DNA from: Candidatus Zixiibacteriota bacterium
GTDB taxonomy: Bacteria; Zixibacteria; MSB-5A5; GN15; PGXB01
Assembly: GCA_026397495.1 (NCBI GenBank)
Contig: JAPLUS010000152.1
Coordinates: forward strand, 1 to 7,971
Direction of reading: 5' to 3'
DNA length: 7,971 nucleotides
The first letter of the stretch is position 1. Each line of letters starts with the position of its first letter. Shown here piece by piece: positions 1 to 5,000 of this stretch. Under the pieces are notes generated by a model, which worked only from the letters and a program-made list of their open reading frames with translations, searched no databases and was not told the DNA's origin. Position numbers and translations under genes: made by a program.

Positions 1-95
1 TTTGCCGTTCGGAAAAATCCTGAAGCCATCGGGTAATCCTTCTCTTTTAAGGCCAGCATGGCTTTATAATACGCCTTTTCGGTATCAGTCAGCAT
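1..95 (-). CDS. TPR-like protein, N-terminal fragment (cut by left edge)
   Basis: Only the first 31 residues are visible. An ATG at 95-93 opens a frame that runs off the left edge. It begins MLTDTEKAYYKAMLALKEKD and continues in the same helical style, with small and aromatic residues spaced as in a tetratricopeptide helix pair (AYYKAMLALKEKDYPMASGF). The start overlaps the 3' end of the upstream minus-strand gene by 11 bases, typical of translationally coupled genes, so it probably belongs to the same operon as the DUF4388 gene. The Shine-Dalgarno (SD) sequence before this ATG is weak, which would fit coupling. The TPR assignment rests on one partial repeat. No signal peptide is seen at this start, so a cytoplasmic location is likely if the start is right. 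Confidence 0.55.
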   Translation of the reverse strand, partial: MLTDTEKAYYKAMLALKEKDYPMASGFFRTA

Positions 96-678
96 TCTTA
101 ATACCCAATTTACTCTTTTCGATTTCTTTTAAACGCCGGGCAAAGGGTCCGATTTTGTAGCCCTTTATTTTCAGATAATAGATAATTGAACCCGCCAGAT
201 GAATAAACATTGTATCTTCTTTGGCCTCGGCCGATTTTAAAATATCCTCAAGGAGAGTCAAGAGATGCTCGCCTTCGCGAAGGTTATATCCAAGGTATTC
301 ATCTTCCTTTTTGACCAACTCTGTAAACTTCTCGGCCACACCTGACTCTACCGGCGGTGACTTCACTTGCAACACTAATTTCCTTCTGGGTATAACCCCT
401 TCCGTTCGCCAGCGCTCAATTTCACTGGAAAGCTTCTGCGACTCCGGATTGGAGCTCACCAGGCCACTCTTAATCTCGCCTAAAAGGTTGGCAATGGTTG
501 ACACTTCTGTTTCTCTTAATGTCCCTCGTGCCGTCAGTCCCTGGTATTTGGCCAGCCAATTGCCCAGCTGATGATTGATAAACCGGCCGCGAAGTGAATC
601 TCGTGCAATATCATCAAGGGAATCAATCCCTCTGGAAATTTCAATTGGCCCAAGCTCATATTCGACTGCCTTGGTCAA
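85..678 (-). CDS. Uncharacterised charged helical protein (about 197 aa)
   Basis: I do not recognise this protein family. With the TTG start at 678 it has 197 residues, rich in Glu, Lys and Arg, with no signal peptide and no convincing membrane helix. The most hydrophobic stretch (FIHLAGSIIYYLKIKGY, about 158-174) is short and flanked by charge, so it is more likely a buried helix. The C-terminus is basic (ARRLKEIEKSK, about 180-190). The start was chosen because GGAG at 688-685 sits six bases before the TTG. The frame is open a further 30 codons upstream, to the TAA that ends the DUF4388 gene. Those codons also read like protein (TRLQTLRKLDTALEQF) but hold no ATG, GTG or TTG, so the N-terminus is uncertain. 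Its position between the DUF4388 and TPR-like genes suggests a shared cytoplasmic regulatory or scaffold role; this is inference. Confidence 0.7.
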   Translation of the reverse strand: MTKAVEYELGPIEISRGIDSLDDIARDSLRGRFINHQLGNWLAKYQGLTARGTLRETEVSTIANLLGEIKSGLVSSNPESQKLSSEIERWRTEGVIPRRKLVLQVKSPPVESGVAEKFTELVKKEDEYLGYNLREGEHLLTLLEDILKSAEAKEDTMFIHLAGSIIYYLKIKGYKIGPFARRLKEIEKSKLGIKNAD

Positions 679-684
679 AAATTG

Positions 685-688
685 CTCC
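685..688 (-). promoter_or_regulatory. Shine-Dalgarno for a TTG start at 678
   Basis: On the minus strand the sequence reads TGGAGCAATTTTTG. GGAG is followed by six bases and then TTG, an ideal spacing. It is the main reason for choosing TTG at 678 over an unseen start further upstream. Confidence 0.5.
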
Positions 689-768
689 AGGGCGGTATCC
701 AGTTTCCGTAATGTCTGTAAACGGGTCAGGATGGTATCTCCATTGATTGAAGCGGCTACCCTTAGGAT

Positions 769-1647
769 TTAAGTTGTTTCTTTAGGGTTCACCGGTGTGG
801 AATTCCTCAAGAATTGAAGGGTTGTTCGCTCGGTACTGGTATTTTTTGATTTGTCCGCTAAATATTCCTCAAGAAGTCCCGTAACCCGTTCTATCATAGC
901 GGTCAGGTTGTCCTTTTCGGGAGTCTTTTTGTCGGCGACAGTCACCAATCCGGCCAGTTTCAAAGCACCCAGTTTTTGCAGCGCTTCTATACGCGGCAAT
1001 TTGGAGACGCCGGCTATCTCTTCAATTGTGCGTCGACTATCAACCAAAGCCAAAAGATTCCATTCGTCGGAATGAAGGGAAAAATCAGTCCGTCTTTCTG
1101 ATGAGGTCGGCGCAATGGCGAGGATGGTTTTTAGGTCAGGCAGGGCTTCCTTTATATGATTTAATTCATCGATCCGTCGAAAACCCTCCAGAATAGCATT
1201 TTCCACCGATATATTGACGGTGATCTCTTCTTCGGTGGGGTACTGATTCTCATAAAACTTGAAAGAGCCTGACTCCCATGACAATAGTGAATAAATCAGC
1301 TCTTCCACTTGGTTCTTGACCACCTGCTCCAAATTTCTTTTCTGAATATACCCTTTTTCGATTAGAATTTGCCCTAACCTTTTGGAGCTTTGAGTCTTGG
1401 CCTGAGTATTGACAGCGTCATTGAGTTGGTCAAGCGTAATCTCCTCTTTTTCACGAAGGAGTTCACCTAAATGATACGTTTTACGGGGTCCATATCCATA
1501 GATGATTTTCCCCTTCTTAAAATATATCATTACAATATCGTCGTCCTTCTGAATCCCGAGAGTACCGGTCTTTTGGCTGTTGGCAATAAGTTGAAATATC
1601 TCAGGCAATGTAAACCGCCCGATTTTCCCCTGTAAATCTTGATCCAT
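769..1647 (-). CDS. DUF4388 (PATAN-type) domain protein
   Basis: A 292-residue cytoplasmic protein. Residues 5-55 carry the DUF4388 signature: LQGKIGRFTLPEIFQLIANS, then KTGTLGI, then YFKKGKIIYGY. Residues 60-131 hold two copies of a helical unit like the N-terminal domain of type II secretion/pilus ATPases (LGELLREKEEITLDQLNDAV and LGQILIEKGYIQKRNLEQVV), ending in WESGSFKF. Residues 192-236 look like a winged-helix segment (DEWNLLALVDSRRTIEEIAG through LKLAGLVTV). The last 50 residues are polar and probably flexible. Proteins of this family occur with two-component regulators and small Ras-like GTPase systems and are thought to be signalling adaptors; no enzymatic motif is visible. The ATG start has a good SD, GGAGA, about five bases upstream. 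The gene leads a leftward operon and ends in a TAA that is in frame with the next gene. Family assignment is firm; precise function is unknown. Confidence 0.88.
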   Translation of the reverse strand: MDQDLQGKIGRFTLPEIFQLIANSQKTGTLGIQKDDDIVMIYFKKGKIIYGYGPRKTYHLGELLREKEEITLDQLNDAVNTQAKTQSSKRLGQILIEKGYIQKRNLEQVVKNQVEELIYSLLSWESGSFKFYENQYPTEEEITVNISVENAILEGFRRIDELNHIKEALPDLKTILAIAPTSSERRTDFSLHSDEWNLLALVDSRRTIEEIAGVSKLPRIEALQKLGALKLAGLVTVADKKTPEKDNLTAMIERVTGLLEEYLADKSKNTSTERTTLQFLRNSTPVNPKETT

Positions 1648-1675
1648 TATTTCTCCAAGCCTGTGTTTACATAGA

Positions 1676-1703
1676 AATATAAAATTTATTTTTTCTTTTT
1701 CAA
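1676..1703 (-). promoter_or_regulatory. Candidate sigma-70 promoter for the DUF4388 operon
   Basis: On the minus strand, TTGAAA (1703-1698) and TATATT (1681-1676) are separated by 16 bases. Each box matches the consensus at five of six positions. Transcription would begin near 1669 and leave a leader of about 20 bases before the ATG at 1647. The surroundings are very AT-rich, so a chance match is possible. Confidence 0.35.
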
Positions 1704-1804
1704 AGAAGAAATTTTATCTCATTGGACAATCAAAATTATACCCCCCGACCGGATTCGCTTAAAATGATTTAAAGCACTAATCCTCTTTGGTGAGGAAAAA
1801 CTAT

Positions 1805-1833
1805 TTGACATTCGTCCTTATCAGTGCCATATT
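1805..1833 (+). promoter_or_regulatory. Candidate sigma-70 promoter for the STAS-like pair
   Basis: A perfect TTGACA at 1805-1810 is followed after 17 bases by CATATT (four of six matches to TATAAT). The start would lie near 1840, giving a leader of about 75-80 bases before the first STAS-like gene. An imperfect inverted repeat (TCCTC/GAGGA, 1781-1796) lies just upstream of the -35 box and could be an operator, though its stem is only five bases. Confidence 0.45.
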
Positions 1834-1907
1834 AATAGGTCGTTATTAAATATTCTTTTCGCTCTTTAGAAGAAATTCAACAACGATTTATCCCAAATGC
1901 TGTAATC

Positions 1908-1913
1908 GGAGGG
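1908..1913 (+). promoter_or_regulatory. Strong Shine-Dalgarno deciding between two adjacent ATGs
   Basis: GGAGGG lies two bases before the ATG at 1916 but five bases before the ATG at 1919 (six if only GGAGG is counted). The second gives normal spacing and makes the protein 129 residues, exactly the length of its downstream paralog, so 1919 is the better start. Confidence 0.6.
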
Positions 1914-1918
1914 AAATG

Positions 1919-2308
1919 ATGACCTTCAGTATGAATTTTACTATAGAAGCTGATCTCGACCGCCGACTTATTAGGGAAAAAATCTATGGTATATGGAAAG
2001 AGGAGACCGCCATCCTATATCATGAGGAGTATAAAAGAGTCGCTGAGCCATTGGTCAAAGAAAAATGGGCGAAGCTGGTTGATTTGAGCAACTGGAAATC
2101 GTCATATCCGGAAGTGGTTGACCGTATTGGTCGGCATCTCTGCTGGTGTGCGGAAAACGGGATGGTATGGTCGGTAAATATTATTGATAATCCGGTTACC
2201 ATAATGCAATTGGAACGAATGTTTGCCATCGGGGGAACTTTGGGAATCAGCAAAATGTTTAGAACTATAGCTGATGGCGACAAATTTCTAAAAGGAAACG
2301 GCTTTTAA
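1919..2308 (+). CDS. STAS/SpoIIAA-like single-domain protein, copy 1
   Basis: A 129-residue soluble protein beginning MTFSMNFTIEADLDRRL. The predicted strand and helix order fits a STAS/SpoIIAA fold: an N-terminal strand pair ending at YGIW (23-26), a helix with YHEEY (34-38), a core strand WAKLVDLSNW (50-59), a helix with HLCWC (73-77), a strand WSVNIID (84-90), a helix QLERMF (97-102), a short strand MFRTI (113-117) and a final helix ending NGF. I call this by fold pattern, not by a named family. STAS proteins often act in anti-sigma or partner-switch control; the classic DSSG loop with a phosphorylated serine is absent, and the equivalent position reads NWKSSYPE. An ATG three bases upstream would add one Met. 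It is probably co-transcribed with copy 2. Confidence 0.8.
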   Translation: MTFSMNFTIEADLDRRLIREKIYGIWKEETAILYHEEYKRVAEPLVKEKWAKLVDLSNWKSSYPEVVDRIGRHLCWCAENGMVWSVNIIDNPVTIMQLERMFAIGGTLGISKMFRTIADGDKFLKGNGF

Positions 2309-2319
2309 ATTCTGGGGAA

Positions 2320-2338
2320 ATAGCGATTCCATCGCTAT
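2320..2338 (+). other. Perfect 8-bp hairpin between the paired genes
   Basis: ATAGCGAT, a TCC loop, then ATCGCTAT form a perfect eight-base stem 12 bases after the stop codon of copy 1. No run of T follows, so it is not a canonical intrinsic terminator. It may protect the 3' end of the upstream message, reduce expression of copy 2, or bind a protein as DNA. Confidence 0.5.
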
Positions 2339-2373
2339 ACTTGCTAGTTATTGGTACATCTAAAATATTTTTT

Positions 2374-2388
2374 AGGAGGATAGGGGAG
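2374..2388 (+). promoter_or_regulatory. Double Shine-Dalgarno before STAS-like copy 2
   Basis: AGGAGG at 2374-2379 is too far from the ATG at 2396 (16 bases). GGGGAG at 2383-2388 has normal spacing of seven bases. Two SD-like elements in a row are unusual; the upstream one may act as a ribosome standby site. Confidence 0.4.
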
Positions 2389-2395
2389 TCCATAT

Positions 2396-2785
2396 ATGAC
2401 TTTTAGTTTGAATTTCACAATTGAGATTGATTCTGATCGCCAACTGGTTAAATCGAAAATCTATGGGATATGGAAAAAAGAGACAGCCGAGGAATATCAT
2501 CAGGAATTTGCAGAAGCGGCGAAACCTTTGCTAAAAGAAAAGTGGGCCAAACTAATTAATTTGGGGAACTGGAAGAACTCTTATCCTGAAATAAATATCA
2601 TTATTGGTGAACATATCCGCTGGTGCCATCAAAATAACGCCGTCTATTCCGTTTATGTCGTTGATAACCCGGTAACAAAGAATCAGCTAAAAAAGATGAT
2701 TGCCCATAGCGGATTGCCAAATGCCAACAAAATCTTTCGAACTGTGGCCGAGGCCGAGATTTTCCTTCAGCAGAACGGTTTTTGA
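2396..2785 (+). CDS. STAS/SpoIIAA-like single-domain protein, copy 2
   Basis: This is the 129-residue paralog of the preceding gene, beginning MTFSLNFTIEIDSDRQL and ending in the same NGF. Conserved landmarks sit at identical positions: W26, Y34-H35, W50, W59, the SYPE motif (62-65), H73, W76-C77, D90-N91-P92 and the FRT motif near 114-116. Differences fall mainly on predicted surface positions and in segment 103-111 (copy 1 AIGGTLGIS, copy 2 AHSGLPNAN), which could set partner choice. Copy 1 has Ser at 57 and copy 2 has Gly, so that residue cannot be a shared phosphorylation site, whereas Ser62 is kept in both. It lies 87 bases after copy 1, with a hairpin in the gap. A stand-alone function is unknown; a partner-switching role is inference from fold. 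Confidence 0.8.
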   Translation: MTFSLNFTIEIDSDRQLVKSKIYGIWKKETAEEYHQEFAEAAKPLLKEKWAKLINLGNWKNSYPEINIIIGEHIRWCHQNNAVYSVYVVDNPVTKNQLKKMIAHSGLPNANKIFRTVAEAEIFLQQNGF

Positions 2786-2876
2786 ATTCCCCTTTTAAGT
2801 ATTTACCAAATCATTTTAATCCATCCAAATTAATTATAACTACTCCGGCCTTATCCGATTATATTTACTCTGGTTT

Positions 2877-4391
2877 ATGCCTAATATTTTACGTCAGTTT
2901 GGAAAAAATATCCTGACCGGCGGGGCCAGTCTTGCGGTTCGGATGGTTTTGGTTTTCCTCGTAACCCCTTTATTAATCCACACCCTCGGTAACGATCTCT
3001 ATGGTGTTTGGGTGCTGATATTTTCCATTATCAACTATATGACTATCTGTGATTTTGGTCTTCAGCAGGCGCTGGTTCGATTTATCTCTAAGTTCTTGGG
3101 ATTGAACGACTATCAAAAAATAAATTCTGTTCTCAATACTGCCTTTTCGGTCTATGCACTGGTGGGTATGTTGGTAATTGCTATGGCCGGCATTCTCTCT
3201 CTATTTGTTATGGAGAAGTTCCATATTCCAGCACAATATCTAACTGATGGGAGGACAGCGCTTTTCATTATTGGCCTTAATACGGCTCTCAATCTAATTT
3301 TATTTTCGTGGGGTGGGTCTCTGGGGGCTTTCCATCGGTATGATATCGCCAATGGAATTGCAATTGTCGAGGATATTGTTCGCACCATTGCTATTGTCGT
3401 CATGCTCAAAAGCGGCTATAGTATTGTGGCTCTATCACTGGTTTTTTTGATATTCAGTTTTTTCCGTTTAACGACCGCCGCAGTATTTTTGAAAAAACTT
3501 CATCCTGCAATCAGATTGAACTTCCGACTTATAAACAGGGAAACTCTGCGAATGCTTTATGGATACAGCTCCATTAGTTTCCTCATTTCCGTGGCTTGGC
3601 TTTTTATTGCCAGCACAGATAATGTTATTATTGGGTACTTTCTGGATACGGCTTCGATCGCCAAATATGCCATTGCCATTGGATTTGTGGTTGCCCTGCG
3701 GAGCCTGATTCATACCGTCACCATCCCCTTGCAACCTCTTATAAGTCACTACGATACGATTAAAGCAAAGGATACGATCACCTCAATCTATACTAAGGCT
3801 ACGACCTATCTCTATTTTTTAACCTTTGCCGTCGCCGGCGGGACGCTCATTTTTGCCGACCCTATGATTAAATTATGGATTGGTTCCGGATATGAATCTT
3901 CAGCCACTCTACTCAAAATTCTCATAGTGCCGGCGGCAATATATCTGCCATCCGCGATAGGTGAGGCAATTCTCTATGGGATAGAGCGGCATAAAAATTT
4001 CCTCCATATCATCCTGGTTGAGGGGGTTCTCAATCTAAGTTTAAGCCTTCTTCTGGTCCAGAAGTATGGGATGTATGGTGTCGCCTATGGCACCATTATG
4101 GCTCAGGTCATTGTCTATCTGTTTATTATGCCATGGATATTGCGGCCGATTCTCGGTTTTGCCCTTATTCCATATTACTTTTCGATTATGAAAGCCACAA
4201 TTTTGGCTTTTGGCGCCTCAATAAGTTTATCCTACTTATGCCGATTGATTTTGTCCCCTGTCAAATGGAGATATTTCTTTGTAGAAATAATCGCCGTGGC
4301 TCTCCTCATAGTTCTTTTGGGATATTTCTTAATAGACAAGGAAGATTTACGCCGGAAGGGTTTCATAAGAGCAAAAGGATACGAATCATAA
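2877..4391 (+). CDS. Wzx-like polysaccharide flippase (MOP superfamily)
   Basis: A 504-residue integral inner-membrane protein with about 12-14 hydrophobic helices spread over its full length, the usual size for this family. Such proteins flip undecaprenyl-linked oligosaccharides for O-antigen, capsule or exopolysaccharide synthesis. Family landmarks are the N-terminal HTLGNDLYGVW (35-45), DFGLQQALVRF (59-69), ASTDNVIIGYF (245-255), IKLWIGSGYESSATLLKIL (331-349) and KYGMYGVAYGT (396-406). The C-terminus is basic and probably cytoplasmic. The ATG is preceded by a poor SD (CTCTGG), so translation may be weak, although no better start is near. No glycosyltransferase, Wzy or sugar-nucleotide gene is adjacent, so the substrate cannot be named. 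Both sides are intergenic gaps, suggesting an independent unit. A putative translocase of another lipid-linked substrate is possible. Confidence 0.88.
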   Translation: MPNILRQFGKNILTGGASLAVRMVLVFLVTPLLIHTLGNDLYGVWVLIFSIINYMTICDFGLQQALVRFISKFLGLNDYQKINSVLNTAFSVYALVGMLVIAMAGILSLFVMEKFHIPAQYLTDGRTALFIIGLNTALNLILFSWGGSLGAFHRYDIANGIAIVEDIVRTIAIVVMLKSGYSIVALSLVFLIFSFFRLTTAAVFLKKLHPAIRLNFRLINRETLRMLYGYSSISFLISVAWLFIASTDNVIIGYFLDTASIAKYAIAIGFVVALRSLIHTVTIPLQPLISHYDTIKAKDTITSIYTKATTYLYFLTFAVAGGTLIFADPMIKLWIGSGYESSATLLKILIVPAAIYLPSAIGEAILYGIERHKNFLHIILVEGVLNLSLSLLLVQKYGMYGVAYGTIMAQVIVYLFIMPWILRPILGFALIPYYFSIMKATILAFGASISLSYLCRLILSPVKWRYFFVEIIAVALLIVLLGYFLIDKEDLRRKGFIRAKGYES

Positions 4392-4691
4392 TCAATTAAT
4401 TGTCCGGCAAGATTTATAAAATTAGAAGATAAGTGGTTGACTGTAAAATTGTTATGCGACTGCGAAAGCTTCGTCCCAAAATATGGGCGCAATTATTGCG
4501 TTCCGGGAAATAGTTGTAGTGATGTAGCTTTGGTTCTATTAAGTTGTTTAATAACATCCATTAAAGAGAGGACATTATAGGTTTATATAATTGGATGGCA
4601 TATTTATTGTTAGATTGATAAGGTGAGATGGCGCGAAGATGGGAAGAAACACCATGGCCATTTGTATAATAGTAGAGATAGGAGAATTGAT
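4392..4691 (+). other. AT-rich stretch with no convincing gene
   Basis: The 300 bases after the flippase hold no ORF that I trust. Hand count gives 35 G or C in the 120 bases from 4501 to 4620 (about 29%), well below the flanking genes. It contains a palindrome CAATTAATTG (4393-4402), a five-base hairpin CGCAA-TTA-TTGCG (4488-4500) and two isolated TATAAT hexamers (4586-4591 and 4665-4670) without good -35 partners. The second hexamer could promote the small membrane-protein gene with a very short leader. No clear terminator for the flippase is visible. Confidence 0.5.
4680..4684 (+). promoter_or_regulatory. Shine-Dalgarno for a TTG start at 4692
   Basis: AGGAG is followed by seven bases and then an in-frame TTG. 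It supports the shorter, 68-residue reading of the small membrane protein over a GTG at 4623, whose added 23 residues are hydrophilic and histidine-rich. Confidence 0.5.
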
Positions 4692-4898
4692 TTGAACTCA
4701 ACACCGGAAAAAATTGTGAACCTTTTGTCAGCTATAATTGTTCTATTAGCTGGCTTCTATGTCATACTTTTTATGGAGTTGAGAATATCGCCAGTCGTTC
4801 AGATATTGTTTAGCATTTTCTTGATTCTTTATTTCCTATTTCGAATGCGATACTTCCTAAGGAAGTTTAGGAAGCCGAGGAGATTGGATGATAAATAG
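4692..4898 (+). CDS. Small two-helix membrane protein (68 aa)
   Basis: From the TTG start the protein is 68 residues, with two hydrophobic helices, about 9-28 (VNLLSAIIVLLAGFYVILFM) and about 35-52 (VVQILFSIFLILYFLFRM). A strongly basic tail follows (RYFLRKFRKPRR). By the positive-inside rule, the tail and the N-terminus would both be cytoplasmic. Short proteins of this layout, with a second helix of the type LILYFLFR and a basic end, occur near ExbB/ExbD, phosphate-binding and TPR genes in several candidate phyla; I recall this as a general pattern and cannot verify it here. A promoter candidate lies between it and the TPR gene, so co-transcription is likely but not certain. An upstream GTG at 4623 would extend it to 91 residues. 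Confidence 0.6.
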   Translation: MNSTPEKIVNLLSAIIVLLAGFYVILFMELRISPVVQILFSIFLILYFLFRMRYFLRKFRKPRRLDDK

Positions 4899-4912
4899 AC
4901 TATATAGACTAT
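4896..4912 (+). repeat. Tandem 9-bp direct repeat
   Basis: TAGACTAT occurs at 4896-4903 and again at 4905-4912, separated by one base. The first copy starts at the stop codon of the small membrane protein. It lies upstream of a promoter candidate and could be an operator, or a chance repeat in AT-rich DNA. Confidence 0.3.
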
Positions 4913-4934
4913 TATGTATGCTGGCATAAAAGTC

Positions 4935-4962
4935 TTGACAAAGATATGAATTGACATATTTT
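4935..4962 (+). promoter_or_regulatory. Candidate promoter for the TPR gene
   Basis: A perfect TTGACA at 4935-4940 is followed after 16 bases by TATTTT (four of six). A second perfect TTGACA lies at 4951-4956, directly before the -10 box, and has no matching -10 of its own at 17 bases. Transcription would begin near 4969, with a leader of about 30 bases. Local G+C is about 26% (21 of 80 bases at 4901-4980, hand count). Confidence 0.45.
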
Positions 4963-4988
4963 ACGCTTTAATTTTTTGGAATGATAGC

Positions 4989-4994
4989 GAGGTG
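4989..4994 (+). promoter_or_regulatory. Shine-Dalgarno for a TTG start at 5001
   Basis: GAGGTG is followed by six bases and then TTG, the usual spacing. A GTG at 4992 overlaps this SD element and would lack one of its own, so 5001 is preferred. Confidence 0.5.
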
Positions 4995-5000
4995 TTCTTT

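Larger units (their letters stand above)
1919..2785 (+). repeat. Tandem gene duplication (two 390-bp coding units)
   Basis: The two units lie in direct orientation with a period of 477 bases. The proteins align end to end without a gap, and I count 73 identical positions of 129. Fully shared blocks include KIYGIWK, KEKWAKL, NWK and DNPVT. The DNA has diverged, mostly at third positions, so the duplication is old and both copies appear to be under selection. Confidence 0.85.

Noticed and set aside
1781..1796. TCCTC/GAGGA inverted repeat as a terminator or riboswitch
   Set aside because: The stem is only five bases, with no T-tract on the plus strand and no known riboswitch motif around it.
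1916..1918. ATG at 1916 as the start of the first STAS-like gene
   Set aside because: It is only two bases from the SD element, while the next ATG has proper spacing and matches the paralog's length.
2320..2338. Hairpin read as an intrinsic terminator
   Set aside because: No T-tract follows the stem on either strand, so I list it only as a hairpin of unknown role.
4454..4513. 19-codon ORF (MRLRKLRPKIWAQLLRSGK) in the AT-rich gap
   Set aside because: It has no SD element and is too short to judge; it could be a leader peptide or gene remnant, but nothing supports translation.
4665..4670. Perfect TATAAT just before the small membrane-protein gene
   Set aside because: No acceptable -35 box lies 16-18 bases upstream, and the start would fall almost on the SD; in DNA this AT-rich, chance is the simpler explanation.
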